Below are positions 40,419 through 49,139 of a stretch of 64,000 nt of DNA, one piece after another. Source of the DNA: Nocardia anaemiae NBRC 100462 (GTDB taxonomy: Bacteria > Actinomycetota > Actinomycetes > Mycobacteriales > Mycobacteriaceae). The translations under genes and the position numbers were made by a program. Location of the stretch: the NCBI RefSeq assembly GCF_001612725.1, contig NZ_BDAZ01000017.1, positions 62,001-126,000 on the forward strand, in the 5' to 3' direction. A model generated the notes under the pieces. That model was not told the DNA's origin. It saw only the letters and a list, made by a program, of their open reading frames with translations, and made no database searches. How positions within the stretch are numbered: position 1 is the first letter of the stretch; every line of letters starts with the position of its first letter.

Positions 40419-41312
40419 TCAGGAACAGCTGCCGCCGGAGAGTTCGTCCAGGTGCTGCGAGATCACGGTGGCGAGCTTGTCCAGGATGCTGATCCCGTCG
40501 GACAGGGCACCCGAATCGGGTTGGGTGGCAACGGCGACCGCGATCCGACCACCGGGGCCCTCGATCAGGCCGAATTGGCGGACCAGATAGGAGCCGGAGG
40601 TGTCGGGCCCCCATCCGCCCTTGAATTCCGCGCCGGTGAGTTCGCCGAGGCCCCAGCGCTGACTCGATGTGATCTGCTCCATCAGGTCGATCACATTCGA
40701 GCTCTGTTGCAGGCAGGGCAGCCGGGAGGCGAACCGAACCTGTTCGGCCAGCGCCCAATCCGCCTGTCCGAATGCCGAGGCATCGGAGCGGGTCTTGGTT
40801 GCGGGCACGGTGGTCTTGGCATCGCCGCCCTCGCGCAGCACGGCCTCGACCGCCTTGGCCGCCTCCTGCGCGGTGCCGAGCGACTGCCAGAGCGTATCGG
40901 CGGCGGCGTTGTCGGACTGGGTGATCGCCGCCGTCGCCGCGTAGCTCGAGCTCGTCGAGCTCTTGCGCTGCGAAGCGATGACCAGCGGCACCTTCATCGT
41001 CGACCAGGCGGGTCCGGTGGTCCAGTCGCCGAAGGTCACCATCTTCTGGCCGCCGACCGGCATGATCGCCATGCCGAGTTTGGCATGCGCACTCAACTGC
41101 AGTTCCTGGAAACCGGCGGCCAGTGTGCCCGGCACCGTGAAGGACAGCTGCTGCTGGTCGGTGTGCGCGGCAGCCGCGGTGATGCTGGGCTCGGCGGAAG
41201 GCTTGTCCGCGTCCGTGCCGCATCCGGCCACCATGAGGAGTCCCGCCAGCGCGGTACCGCCGACCGCTTTGCGCAGGCGCCGGGATAGCTCAAAATACAT
41301 ACTTCGACACAT
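40419..41312 (-). CDS. beta-lactamase-like serine hydrolase lipoprotein
   Basis: The product is 297 aa. Lipobox GLLMVAGC with Cys 31. The class A beta-lactamase/DD-peptidase fold motifs are S104-T-M-K107 (AWSTMKVPLVIASQ), S133-D-N135 (TQSDNAAADTLW) and a third-box segment EFKGGWGP in place of KTG. A clear omega-loop glutamate (ExxLN) is not visible. A penicillin-interactive or esterase role is therefore as likely as true beta-lactamase activity. An ATG four codons later is an alternative start. Confidence 0.75.
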   Translation of the reverse strand: MCRSMYFELSRRLRKAVGGTALAGLLMVAGCGTDADKPSAEPSITAAAAHTDQQQLSFTVPGTLAAGFQELQLSAHAKLGMAIMPVGGQKMVTFGDWTTGPAWSTMKVPLVIASQRKSSTSSSYAATAAITQSDNAAADTLWQSLGTAQEAAKAVEAVLREGGDAKTTVPATKTRSDASAFGQADWALAEQVRFASRLPCLQQSSNVIDLMEQITSSQRWGLGELTGAEFKGGWGPDTSGSYLVRQFGLIEGPGGRIAVAVATQPDSGALSDGISILDKLATVISQHLDELSGGSCS

Positions 41313-41667
41313 TCTCGTTTCGAACTCGCCCAGGTCTCGATGTCAATACGGCATCCCGACACCGTACTTGGCATTCACACCGACCGCCCACCCCAACCGC
41401 GCCGACGCCGCTCAACCCCGCACAGCGACAAAGGCTTACGGCGTGGTCAAACGGCATGTACACCGTAATGCGCCCGCTCGGCGTCGCTGCTCGTGCCTGA
41501 TCGCGCGCCACCGCCCTCATCCGCGAACTTCTTGTGATCATCGCCTCGCAACGTACTCGACAAATCCCGCACGGCCCACTTTTCCTGGTACCAGGGGTAC
41601 TGCGCGTCTCGAAGGAAAGGGCGTGTCGCCGTGGCGCACAGACTCGAGCGCGGCGCAGGATAGTTCG
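41313..41667. other. divergent promoter region with a 12-bp palindrome
   Basis: 355 bp with no gene, between the divergent lipoprotein and adenosine-kinase-like genes. It includes the perfect palindrome CCTGGTACCAGG at 41584-41595, a candidate operator for the plus-strand gene. Confidence 0.4.
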
Positions 41668-42150
41668 ATGGAGCTGACTTCGGTACCCATCGATAAACCG
41701 GACGATCTCAACGTCATCATCGGACAGGCCCACTTCATCAAGGCGGTCGAGGACCTGCACGAGGCACTGGTCGGGATCAGTCCGCACCTGCGTTTCGGCC
41801 TGGCATTCGCTGAGGCATCCGGACCGCGGCTGATCCGGACCTCCGGCAATGACGACGAGCTGACCGAACTCGCCACTGAGAATGCCGTGGCGGTCGGCGC
41901 AGGACATTCGTTCATAGTGTTCCTGCGTGAGGGTTATCCGGTCAATGTGCTCAATGCGATACGACAGGTTCCCGAGGTCTGCGGAATCTTCTGCGCCACA
42001 GCGAATCCGGTCGAAGTATTGATTGCCGAGACCGAATCGGGGCGCGGAATCATCGGAGTTGTCGACGGGGGTGCGCCACTCGGCGTAGAAGGCCCGAGCG
42101 ACAAAGAAGCCCGCAAACAACTACTCCGCCAAATCGGCTACAAGCTGTAG
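41668..42150 (+). CDS. adenosine-specific-kinase-family protein
   Basis: The product is 160 aa of the small family named adenosine specific kinase (PAE2307-like). Characteristic stretches are NVIIGQAHFIKAVEDLHEAL, RFGLAFAEASGPRLIRTSGN, and PEVCGIFCATANPVEVLIAE followed by GIIGVVDGG. Binding of adenosine/AMP is known for archaeal members; enzyme activity in bacteria is unproven. ATG 41668 has AGGA 8 nt upstream; a GTG at 41623 is an alternative start. It converges with the OYE gene, 17 bp apart. Confidence 0.85.
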   Translation: MELTSVPIDKPDDLNVIIGQAHFIKAVEDLHEALVGISPHLRFGLAFAEASGPRLIRTSGNDDELTELATENAVAVGAGHSFIVFLREGYPVNVLNAIRQVPEVCGIFCATANPVEVLIAETESGRGIIGVVDGGAPLGVEGPSDKEARKQLLRQIGYKL

Positions 42151-42167
42151 CAAATCTGGGCTTGTTG

Positions 42168-43328
42168 TCAGACGAGGGGGCAGTGCGTGCGGGTGTAGAT
42201 GGTGGGCATGCATTCGTTGCAGTGGATGCAGGCTGAGCGCGTGCTTCGATCGGCTCGGATTCGGAGAAGGAGGTCTGGTTCGCGGAGCAGGGCGCGGCCC
42301 ATGGCGACGAATTCGAAACCCTCGGCCATTGCCGTGCGCATTGTGTCGAGGTCGGTTATGCCGCCCAATAGGATCAGCGGCATGGAAAGTTCGCTGCGGA
42401 ACCGGCGGGCGTTTTCCAGTAGGTAGGCGTCGCGGTAGGGGTATTCGCGGAGGAAGGCGCGGCCCATCAAGCGGAAGCCCCAGCGTGCCGGTGCGGGAAG
42501 GACTTTCGCGAATTCCTTGCGTGGGGCGGCGCCATGGAACAGGAACATCGGGTTGAGCAGGGAGCTGCCCGCGGTGAGTTCCAAGGCGTCCAGTGCGCCG
42601 TCCGATTCCAGCCAGGCGGCCACCTGCAATGAGTCCGGGAGCGAAAGGCCGCCGCGCACACCGTCTTCCATATTCAGCTTCGCGGTTACCGCCAAGCGGT
42701 CACCGACCGCCTCGCGCACGGCCAGTGCGACCTCGCGGGCGAGTCGGGCGCGGTTGACCAGTGATCCGCCGTATCGATCCTTGCGCCGGTTCAGGAGCGG
42801 GCTCAGGAATGAACTCACCAAATAGTTGTGCCCGAAGTGGATTTCGACCGCATCGAAACCCGCCTGCTCGGCCAGACGTGCGGCATTCGCGTAATCAGCT
42901 GTAATCGTGGCGATTTCGGATATGTCCGGAACATGCATGGGACGCATGCCGAGTGGGCTGAACATTCGACTCGGCGCCAGCGCGGGTGCGCGGTTCGATG
43001 CGGCATTGGCCACCGGGCCAGCGTGGCCGATCTGGGCGCTGGCGGCGGCGCCTTCGGCGTGTACGGCGTCGGTGAGTCGGCGCAGTCCCGCAACGGCTTC
43101 CGGGCGCATCCAGATCTGGTGCCGGTCGGTGCGGCCGCCGGGCGATATCGCGCAGTAGGCGACGGTGGTCATACCCACGCCACCGGCGGCGATTTCGCGA
43201 TGGAAGTCGATCAGGTCATCGGTGACCAGCGCGTCCGGTGTTCGGCCTTCGAAGGTGGCGGCCTTGATCACCCTGTTGCGCACAGTGATCGGGCCGAGCT
43301 TCGCCGGTGCGAATATTTCGTTCATCAT
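42168..43328 (-). CDS. NADH:flavin oxidoreductase, Old Yellow Enzyme family
   Basis: The product is 386 aa. The FMN barrel begins IFAPAKLGPITVRNRVIKAA. The substrate-binding pair is in VEIHFGHNYLVSSFLSPLLN with RYGGSLVNRARL. The C-terminus has CIHCNECMPTIYTRTHC, a cysteine cluster like the 4Fe-4S site of dienoyl-CoA-reductase-type OYEs, but the second FAD/NAD domain of those enzymes is absent. Its ATG overlaps the TetR stop by four bases, so regulator and enzyme form one operon. Confidence 0.88.
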   Translation of the reverse strand: MMNEIFAPAKLGPITVRNRVIKAATFEGRTPDALVTDDLIDFHREIAAGGVGMTTVAYCAISPGGRTDRHQIWMRPEAVAGLRRLTDAVHAEGAAASAQIGHAGPVANAASNRAPALAPSRMFSPLGMRPMHVPDISEIATITADYANAARLAEQAGFDAVEIHFGHNYLVSSFLSPLLNRRKDRYGGSLVNRARLAREVALAVREAVGDRLAVTAKLNMEDGVRGGLSLPDSLQVAAWLESDGALDALELTAGSSLLNPMFLFHGAAPRKEFAKVLPAPARWGFRLMGRAFLREYPYRDAYLLENARRFRSELSMPLILLGGITDLDTMRTAMAEGFEFVAMGRALLREPDLLLRIRADRSTRSACIHCNECMPTIYTRTHCPLV

Positions 43329-43918
43329 TTCTCTCCTGCCGCGGTCAGTCCGGCGACCACGAAATCGCGCAGCGTGCGCACCGCCTCGTCCGACAGTTCG
43401 CGCTCACCCGTGCCCACACCACCGAATTGCACGATGATCAGGTCGAATGCCAAGCCCCAGCGCCGCCGACTCTCGGGTTCGCTCAACTCCGGTAGCAAGC
43501 CGACCCAGGCGTCCATGCGAAACCAGTGCCGACGCCACATCGTCGGGTGCCGACCGAGTACGAATTGCGCCAACAGCCGCAGGTGCAACCGCCCGACGGG
43601 ATCGGCCGCCAATCCGATGAACGGCTCGATCACCGCATCCACCAGCGTCGCCACCGAACCGTGCGCGGCGGTCACCTCGGTCAACCGTTCGGCCCACATT
43701 GACCCGAGCCGGTCCTCGAGCAGCGCCGCGACGAGTGCTTCCTTAGAGCCGAAGTGATAGTGCACCGCAGCGGGATTGGCCCCGGCCGCCGCGCAGATCG
43801 CCCGCACCGACACGTCGTCGTACCGCTCGGTCAGCAAGAGTCGCTCGGCCGCCAGCAATAGCCGTTCGCGCGTGCCCGCCGCTGCCGCCTGTTCCACCAT
43901 GTCCGAAGTCAACCACAT
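43325..43918 (-). CDS. TetR-family regulator
   Basis: About 197 aa. HTH: VSVRAICAAAGANPAAVHYH then FGSKEALVAALLEDRLGSMW. The C-terminal domain LLAQFVLGRHPTMWRRHWFR is typical of TetR_C. ATGs at 43900, 43918, 43924 and 43927 are possible starts; 43918 is used, which places the palindrome 43921-43957 exactly at the 5' end. It is translationally coupled to the OYE gene, so it probably represses itself and the oxidoreductase. Confidence 0.85.
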   Translation of the reverse strand: MWLTSDMVEQAAAAGTRERLLLAAERLLLTERYDDVSVRAICAAAGANPAAVHYHFGSKEALVAALLEDRLGSMWAERLTEVTAAHGSVATLVDAVIEPFIGLAADPVGRLHLRLLAQFVLGRHPTMWRRHWFRMDAWVGLLPELSEPESRRRWGLAFDLIIVQFGGVGTGERELSDEAVRTLRDFVVAGLTAAGEK

Positions 43919-43920
43919 TC

Positions 43921-43957
43921 CCATCATCGATTCAATCACTGATTGAATCGATGATGG
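43921..43957. promoter_or_regulatory. 37-bp perfect palindrome, TetR operator
   Basis: ccatcatcgattcaatca, a central c, then its exact reverse complement tgattgaatcgatgatgg. It lies between the TetR/OYE operon and the divergent DUF488 gene. Symmetry this long is exceptional and probably contains two overlapping TetR dimer sites (attcaatca and tgattgaat). Confidence 0.8.
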
Positions 43958-44023
43958 AGGAATAGCATAGGAGCCACCTCTAGAGCTCCACGCGAGGAGA
44001 AGTGACCAGCTCGGGACGGGAGC

Positions 44024-44401
44024 ATGATGAGCCAGCACGTCACCTACCGGAGAATCTATGAAGCGCCGATTCCGTCGGACGGCACCCGCGTGCTCGTCGA
44101 CCGGGTCTGGCCGCGCGGGATCCGCAAGGACGACGCGCACCTGGACGAGTGGATGCGCGACATCGCACCGTCGACCGAACTGCGCAAGTGGTACGGACAC
44201 CGGCCCGAACGCTTCGCCGAATTCCGTCGCCGATATCTGGCCGAACTGCGCGATACACAGCACCGCGACGCCGTCGCACAGCTGCGCGAGATTGCCCGCG
44301 CGCATCCGGTGACCCTATTGACCGCCACCCGCGACGTCGACCACAGTCAGGCCGCCGTGCTCGCGAATTGGATTGCGAAAGAACCGAATTCGCCCGACTG
44401 A
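44024..44401 (+). CDS. DUF488 family protein
   Basis: The product is 125 aa. It has the family motifs VLVDRVWPRGIRKDDAHLDE, LRKWYGHRPERFAEFRRRYL and VTLLTATRDVDHSQAAVL. The biochemical role is unknown. GGGAG precedes adjacent ATGs at 44024 and 44027. It starts 67 bp from the palindrome shared with the TetR gene and converges on hrpB with a 12-bp gap. Confidence 0.88.
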   Translation: MMSQHVTYRRIYEAPIPSDGTRVLVDRVWPRGIRKDDAHLDEWMRDIAPSTELRKWYGHRPERFAEFRRRYLAELRDTQHRDAVAQLREIARAHPVTLLTATRDVDHSQAAVLANWIAKEPNSPD

Positions 44402-44413
44402 GGCGTCGGGGCG

Positions 44414-46831
44414 CTAACCGACGTTACGGGCGGTGCCGCGGTGCGCGGGCACGCTGGTCGGATCCTCCGGCCAGGCGTGCTTGGGGTAGCGACCACGCAG
44501 GTCACTGCGGACCTGCGGCCAACCGCTGTGCCAGAACGACGCCAGATCAGCGGTGATCGCGACCGGGCGTCGAGCGGGCGACAGCAGGTGCAGCACAATC
44601 GGGACTCGCCCATCGGCCAGCGACGGTGTCCGTGTCCAGCCGAAGACCTCCTGCGCCTTGACCGCGAGCACCGGCGGGTCGGTCGAGTAATCGAGACGGA
44701 CACGGCTGCCGGAGGGGACCAGCAGCCGCTCCGGCGCGAGTTCGTCCATCCGCGCGGCATCGGGCCACGGCAGCAGGCGGCGCAATGCCTGTCCGGCGTC
44801 GATGCGTTCCAGATCGGCGCGGCGACGGGCGGTGGCGAGTTCGGGGCCGAGCCAGGCATCGGCATCGGTAAGCAGTGATTCGTCGTCGACCGGCGGCCAG
44901 GGAGCGCCGAGTGTGCGGTGCAGGAATTCGAGGCGCTGACGGAGGGCGACCGCGTCGGAATCCCAGTGCAGCACAGCGAGTCCGGTCGAGGTCAGACCGC
45001 GTCGCACTGCCGCGCTGAGCAATTGACGGTCCGGATCACGAATCGGCCGCTCCGACAAGACGATCGCACCCAATCGCTCGACCCGACGGGCGACCACATC
45101 ACCGTCTGCCCAATCCACCTCGTCCACGATCTCCAGCAGATTCGATGCCGCGCGGCGGGCGAGCTTTTCGTCGGCGACGGCGGCCGATCGGATCCGCCCG
45201 TCGGAACGCCCCGGATCGCGGGTCGCCACCGCGACCGCCAACCACTCCGCATCACCCAACCCGGAACCCGGGGGCAGCGTCACCGCGGTGCCTCCGGCCA
45301 TCAGATAGCTCGCCGAGCCAGGACTACGCCGCCGCGCCAGGCGTTCCGGATGTGCCAGTGCGACAACGAAAGCCGGATCATCGGCACCGTCCGTCGCGTC
45401 GACCAACCGGGACAGGCGCTCGACTTCCCGCCGCCAACGCGGCGGCCGCTCACGTCGCAACGCGCGCAGACCGGCCACCAGATCGACGCCGGGCATGAGG
45501 GCGTCATCGTCGAGGAGCGCGACCACTTCCGCGGCCGACCGGGTGCCGACCTCGGCGGCACCGTCCAGCAGCGCCCGCGCCAATCGGGGATGCAGGCCCA
45601 TCTGTGCCATGTGTCGTCCGCGCTCGGTCACCTCGCCTGATCCGGTCACGGCTCCCAACGCGCGCAATACATCTCGACCAGCAGCCAGCCCACCTTGCGG
45701 CGGCGCGTCCCACCACGCGAGGCCATGCCCGTCGGGAGTGCCCCAACATGCGAGTTCCAATGCCAGCCGGGTCAGATCCGCCGTGCGAATCTCCGGCTCC
45801 GGATAGGCGGGCAACGTGCCGTTCTCGTACTCCGGCCAGCAGCGCCATACCTTTCCGGGAGCCTCGCGTCCCGCCCGCCCGGCCCGCTGCTCGGCCACCG
45901 CAGCCGAAACCCGCACTGTCGCAAGGCCGGACAACCCGCGTCCCCGATCGATGCGCGGCACTCGAGCCAGCCCCGAATCCACCACGGCGCGCACACCGGG
46001 CACGGTCAAACTGGATTCGGCCACCGCAGTGGACAACACTACGCGCCGCCGCGAACCGGGTCGCAGCGCCGAATCCTGTCCGGCTGCGGAAAGCCTGCCG
46101 TGCAGAGGAACCAGATCCGCGTCTACATCGGCCAGAAGATCAATGGTCCGGCGGATTTCTGCCGCTCCGGGCAGGAAGACCAACACATCCCCGTCGATCC
46201 CGGCGAGCGCCGCACGGGTGGCGCGGGCCACCTGCGCTTCGCCGCGTTCCCTCGGCAGCGGCGGAACATACGTCGTCTGCACGGGATAGGTCCGCGCCCG
46301 CACTTCCAGCACCGGCGCATTTCCCAACAGCACCGAAAGACGTTCGGCCGCAATGGTTGCCGATGTCGCGAGCACGCGCAGATCCGGCCGCAAACCGGCC
46401 CGCGCATCCAGCAGCAACGCCAACAACAGGTCCGCGTCGAGATGCCGCTCATGACATTCGTCGAGGACGACGACGTCCACGCCCGCGAGCTCGGGATCGC
46501 CCTGCAGCCTGCGCACCAACAACCCGGATGTGACGACCTCGATCCGGGTCCGGGCACTCACCCGCCGATCTCCCCGGACCGAATATCCAACCGTCTCCCC
46601 CACCGACTCACCCGACAACGCGGCCATCCGACCCGCCGCCGCACGCGCCGCCAACCGCCGTGGCTCGGCCACCACCACCCGCCCGACAGTGGCCAACGCC
46701 AACGGCACCAACGTCGTCTTCCCGGTTCCCGGAGGCGCGACCAACACGGCGGTGCCATGCTCGGTCAACGTCGCGACAATGCGATCGAGCACACCGCGCA
46801 CGGGCAGATCAGGAAGTTCAGGCCGTTTCAT
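44414..46831 (-). CDS. hrpB: ATP-dependent helicase HrpB
   Basis: The product is 805 aa, DExH-box helicase. Walker A is LVAPPGTGKTTLVPLALATV, motif II is VVVLDECHERHLDADLLLAL, motif III is SAT, and motif VI lies in AVAEQRAGRAGREAPGKVWR. The HA2 domain and the HrpB-specific C-terminus (VPIVLHLLSPARRPVAITAD then FWHSGWPQVRSDLRGRYPKH) are complete. The cellular role of HrpB is poorly known. ATG 46831 is chosen because homologous sequence starts there. Confidence 0.93.
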   Translation of the reverse strand: MKRPELPDLPVRGVLDRIVATLTEHGTAVLVAPPGTGKTTLVPLALATVGRVVVAEPRRLAARAAAGRMAALSGESVGETVGYSVRGDRRVSARTRIEVVTSGLLVRRLQGDPELAGVDVVVLDECHERHLDADLLLALLLDARAGLRPDLRVLATSATIAAERLSVLLGNAPVLEVRARTYPVQTTYVPPLPRERGEAQVARATRAALAGIDGDVLVFLPGAAEIRRTIDLLADVDADLVPLHGRLSAAGQDSALRPGSRRRVVLSTAVAESSLTVPGVRAVVDSGLARVPRIDRGRGLSGLATVRVSAAVAEQRAGRAGREAPGKVWRCWPEYENGTLPAYPEPEIRTADLTRLALELACWGTPDGHGLAWWDAPPQGGLAAGRDVLRALGAVTGSGEVTERGRHMAQMGLHPRLARALLDGAAEVGTRSAAEVVALLDDDALMPGVDLVAGLRALRRERPPRWRREVERLSRLVDATDGADDPAFVVALAHPERLARRRSPGSASYLMAGGTAVTLPPGSGLGDAEWLAVAVATRDPGRSDGRIRSAAVADEKLARRAASNLLEIVDEVDWADGDVVARRVERLGAIVLSERPIRDPDRQLLSAAVRRGLTSTGLAVLHWDSDAVALRQRLEFLHRTLGAPWPPVDDESLLTDADAWLGPELATARRRADLERIDAGQALRRLLPWPDAARMDELAPERLLVPSGSRVRLDYSTDPPVLAVKAQEVFGWTRTPSLADGRVPIVLHLLSPARRPVAITADLASFWHSGWPQVRSDLRGRYPKHAWPEDPTSVPAHRGTARNVG

Positions 46832-47152
46832 TGCCAACCAGTCTGCAGGCCCCGGCGTGCCCGGCGGTGCCGCCCTGCCATTTCGGTAACGCCACGCTGT
46901 CGGACGGCCGAAGGCGGTCAGCCGAAGAACAGCGGCACGACGGTTGTCGCAATACATGACCGGCGTCCTCGAGCTGCAGCGGTTTACTCGGAGACGCTTC
47001 TGAAGTCCGACAGGAATGTCGACCTCGGCACTCCCCCGGCCGAATGCTTGCCCACAGCAACCCTCTGACGGCGAGGTTTGCTGTAATTCACGTGAACTCC
47101 CTTGTGCTGCAACACTATCCGCATCAACACGCGGGTTCGCTACGATGGAAAG
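46832..47152. other. divergent promoter region between hrpB and the FIST gene
   Basis: About 320 bp without a supportable gene. The plus-strand side ends in the -10 box at 47141-47146. No clear operator was seen. Confidence 0.4.
47141..47146 (+). promoter_or_regulatory. -10 box of a leaderless FIST gene
   Basis: TACGAT ends 7 nt before the GTG at 47153, so the first base of the start codon is the expected +1. A -35 hexamer is not evident. Confidence 0.55.
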
Positions 47153-48307
47153 GTGCGGATCGGAGTCGGTCTCTCCACCGCGCCGGGAGCGCGGCAGGCG
47201 GGCATGGAAGCCGCAGCGCACGCCCGCGATCAAATCGCGGGCGAGACGCTGTCGCTTGCTGTGCTGCTGGCCTCACGAGCCCATACCGACGATGCCGCGG
47301 CCGTCCTCGCCGCAGTTCACGAGACGGTCCAGGTGCCCGCGCTCATCGGATGTGTGGCGCAGGCGATCGTCGCGGGCCGCCGCGAGATCGAGGACGAGCC
47401 CGCGGTGGTGGTATGGCTGGCATCCGGATTGCCCGCCGCCGAGACCTTCCGGCTGGACTTCGTTCGCACGGCGACCGGAGGACTACTCGCGGGCTACCGG
47501 TTCGATCCGACCGCATGCGACTTCCATCTGCTGCTGCCGGACCCGTTCTCGTTCCCGGCCGACATCCTGCTCGAGCACCTGAACGCCGATCTGCCCGGTA
47601 TCACCGTGATGGGTGGGCTGGTGAGCGGCGCGCGCGGGCCGGGCGGCTGCAGGCTGTTCCACGACCGCGATGTGCTGACCTCCGGCGCCGTCGGCGTACG
47701 ACTCCCCGGAATGCACGGTGTTCCGATCGTGTCGCAGGGCTGCCGACCGATCGGCTATCCGTATATCGTGACCGGCGCGCGTGGCGCGCTGATCACGGAA
47801 TTGGGCGGCCGACCGCCGATCCAGCGGTTGCGCGAGATCGTCGAGATGCTGCCGCCCGACCAGCAGGAACTGGTGACACACGGGTTGCAGATCGGCATCG
47901 TTGTCGACGAGCATCTGGCAGTACCCGGACAGGGCGATTTCCTGATCCGCGGCCTGCTCGGTGCCGACCCGACCAGCGGCGCGATCGAGATCGGCGAGTT
48001 CGTCGAGGTCGGCACGACCGTGCAGTTCCAGGTGCGCGACGCGGTCGGGGCGGACGAAGATCTGCGCGCTGCCCTGGTCCGAGCCGGTTCGGACCTGCCG
48101 GGACGCCCAGCGGGGGCGTTGCTGTTCACCTGCAATGGACGGGGTCGCCGGATGTTCGGGGTCGCGAACCACGACGCCGCGGCGATCGAGGACCTGCTCG
48201 ACGGCATACCGCTGGCAGGCATCTTCGCCGCGGGCGAGATCGGTCCCATCGCCGGCCGCAATGCGTTGCACGGATTCACCGCATCGATGGCGGTATTCGT
48301 GGAATGA
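47153..48307 (+). CDS. FIST-domain signal-transduction protein
   Basis: The product is 384 aa with FIST_N followed by FIST_C. Typical segments: [60 protein letters not shown], then in [45 protein letters not shown] and [24 protein letters not shown] is an intracellular sensory domain thought to bind small ligands such as amino acids. Start GTG 47153 is supported by the -10 box placement. It overlaps the next gene by ATGA. Confidence 0.85.
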   Translation: MRIGVGLSTAPGARQAGMEAAAHARDQIAGETLSLAVLLASRAHTDDAAAVLAAVHETVQVPALIGCVAQAIVAGRREIEDEPAVVVWLASGLPAAETFRLDFVRTATGGLLAGYRFDPTACDFHLLLPDPFSFPADILLEHLNADLPGITVMGGLVSGARGPGGCRLFHDRDVLTSGAVGVRLPGMHGVPIVSQGCRPIGYPYIVTGARGALITELGGRPPIQRLREIVEMLPPDQQELVTHGLQIGIVVDEHLAVPGQGDFLIRGLLGADPTSGAIEIGEFVEVGTTVQFQVRDAVGADEDLRAALVRAGSDLPGRPAGALLFTCNGRGRRMFGVANHDAAAIEDLLDGIPLAGIFAAGEIGPIAGRNALHGFTASMAVFVE

Positions 48308-49065
48308 GCGTCGACCTGCGGGTCTACGCCGAGCTGAACGAATTCCTACGGCCCGACGAGCGGTACACGGTGCTGCGTCGACCGTTCCGTACGCACCAGA
48401 CCGTGAAGGACGTCATCGAGGCGGCCGGTATCCCGCACACCGAAGTCGACCTGGTGCTGGTCAACGGCCGACCGGTGACCTTCGGCCAGCGCCCGCGCGG
48501 CGGCGACCGGATCACCGCCTATCCGGTGTTCGAAACCCTGGACATCGGACGGGTTACCAGGGTGCGTCCGCTCCCACTGCGCGAGCCGCGCTTCATCGCC
48601 GATGTCAACCTCGGCGGCCTCGCCAAGCTGATGCGGCTGATGGGCCTGGACGTGCGCTGCCGGTGGGACGCCGACGACGCCGCACTCGCCGAGCTGTCGG
48701 CGGCCGAGCACCGGATCCTGCTCACCCGCGATCGTGGACTCCTGAAGCGGCGCAATGTAACTCACGGCGTGTACATCCGGTCGGACCGGCCGATCGATCA
48801 GATCGTCGAGGTGATCCGACGGCTGGACCTCGTCGAACGCTTGGCACCGTTCACCCGCTGCCTGCGCTGCGGCGGCGCCGTGGTCGCGGTCGCCAAAGCC
48901 GAGGTAGAAGATCGGCTGCAACCGCTCACCCGACGCCATTACGACACGTTTCGGAGATGCCGCGACTGCGGGCGGATCTACTGGCAGGGCTCGCACCAGG
49001 TCCGACTCAGCGCCACGGTGGAGACGATCCGCACCCGCCTCGATCAATCCTTTCTGGGTCAGTAG
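48304..49065 (+). CDS. ubiquitin-like plus Mut7-C RNase-domain protein
   Basis: The product is 253 aa. Residues 1-80 are a ThiS/MoaD-like beta-grasp ([20 protein letters not shown] then [20 protein letters not shown]). Residues about 95-240 are Mut7-C, a PIN-like nuclease domain: [40 protein letters not shown], with a zinc ribbon CLRCGG...CRDCGRIYW. This combination is a known family of unknown RNA target. It is coupled by overlapping ATGA to the FIST gene, suggesting a sensor-nuclease pair. Confidence 0.88.
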   Translation: MSVDLRVYAELNEFLRPDERYTVLRRPFRTHQTVKDVIEAAGIPHTEVDLVLVNGRPVTFGQRPRGGDRITAYPVFETLDIGRVTRVRPLPLREPRFIADVNLGGLAKLMRLMGLDVRCRWDADDAALAELSAAEHRILLTRDRGLLKRRNVTHGVYIRSDRPIDQIVEVIRRLDLVERLAPFTRCLRCGGAVVAVAKAEVEDRLQPLTRRHYDTFRRCRDCGRIYWQGSHQVRLSATVETIRTRLDQSFLGQ

Positions 49066-49139
49066 GAGTACCGAACTGCGTTCCGAGACAGTCTGTTTCA
49101 TTGGGGGATGGCCGATCTGGGCTTGGCGTGGCGCCGAAC

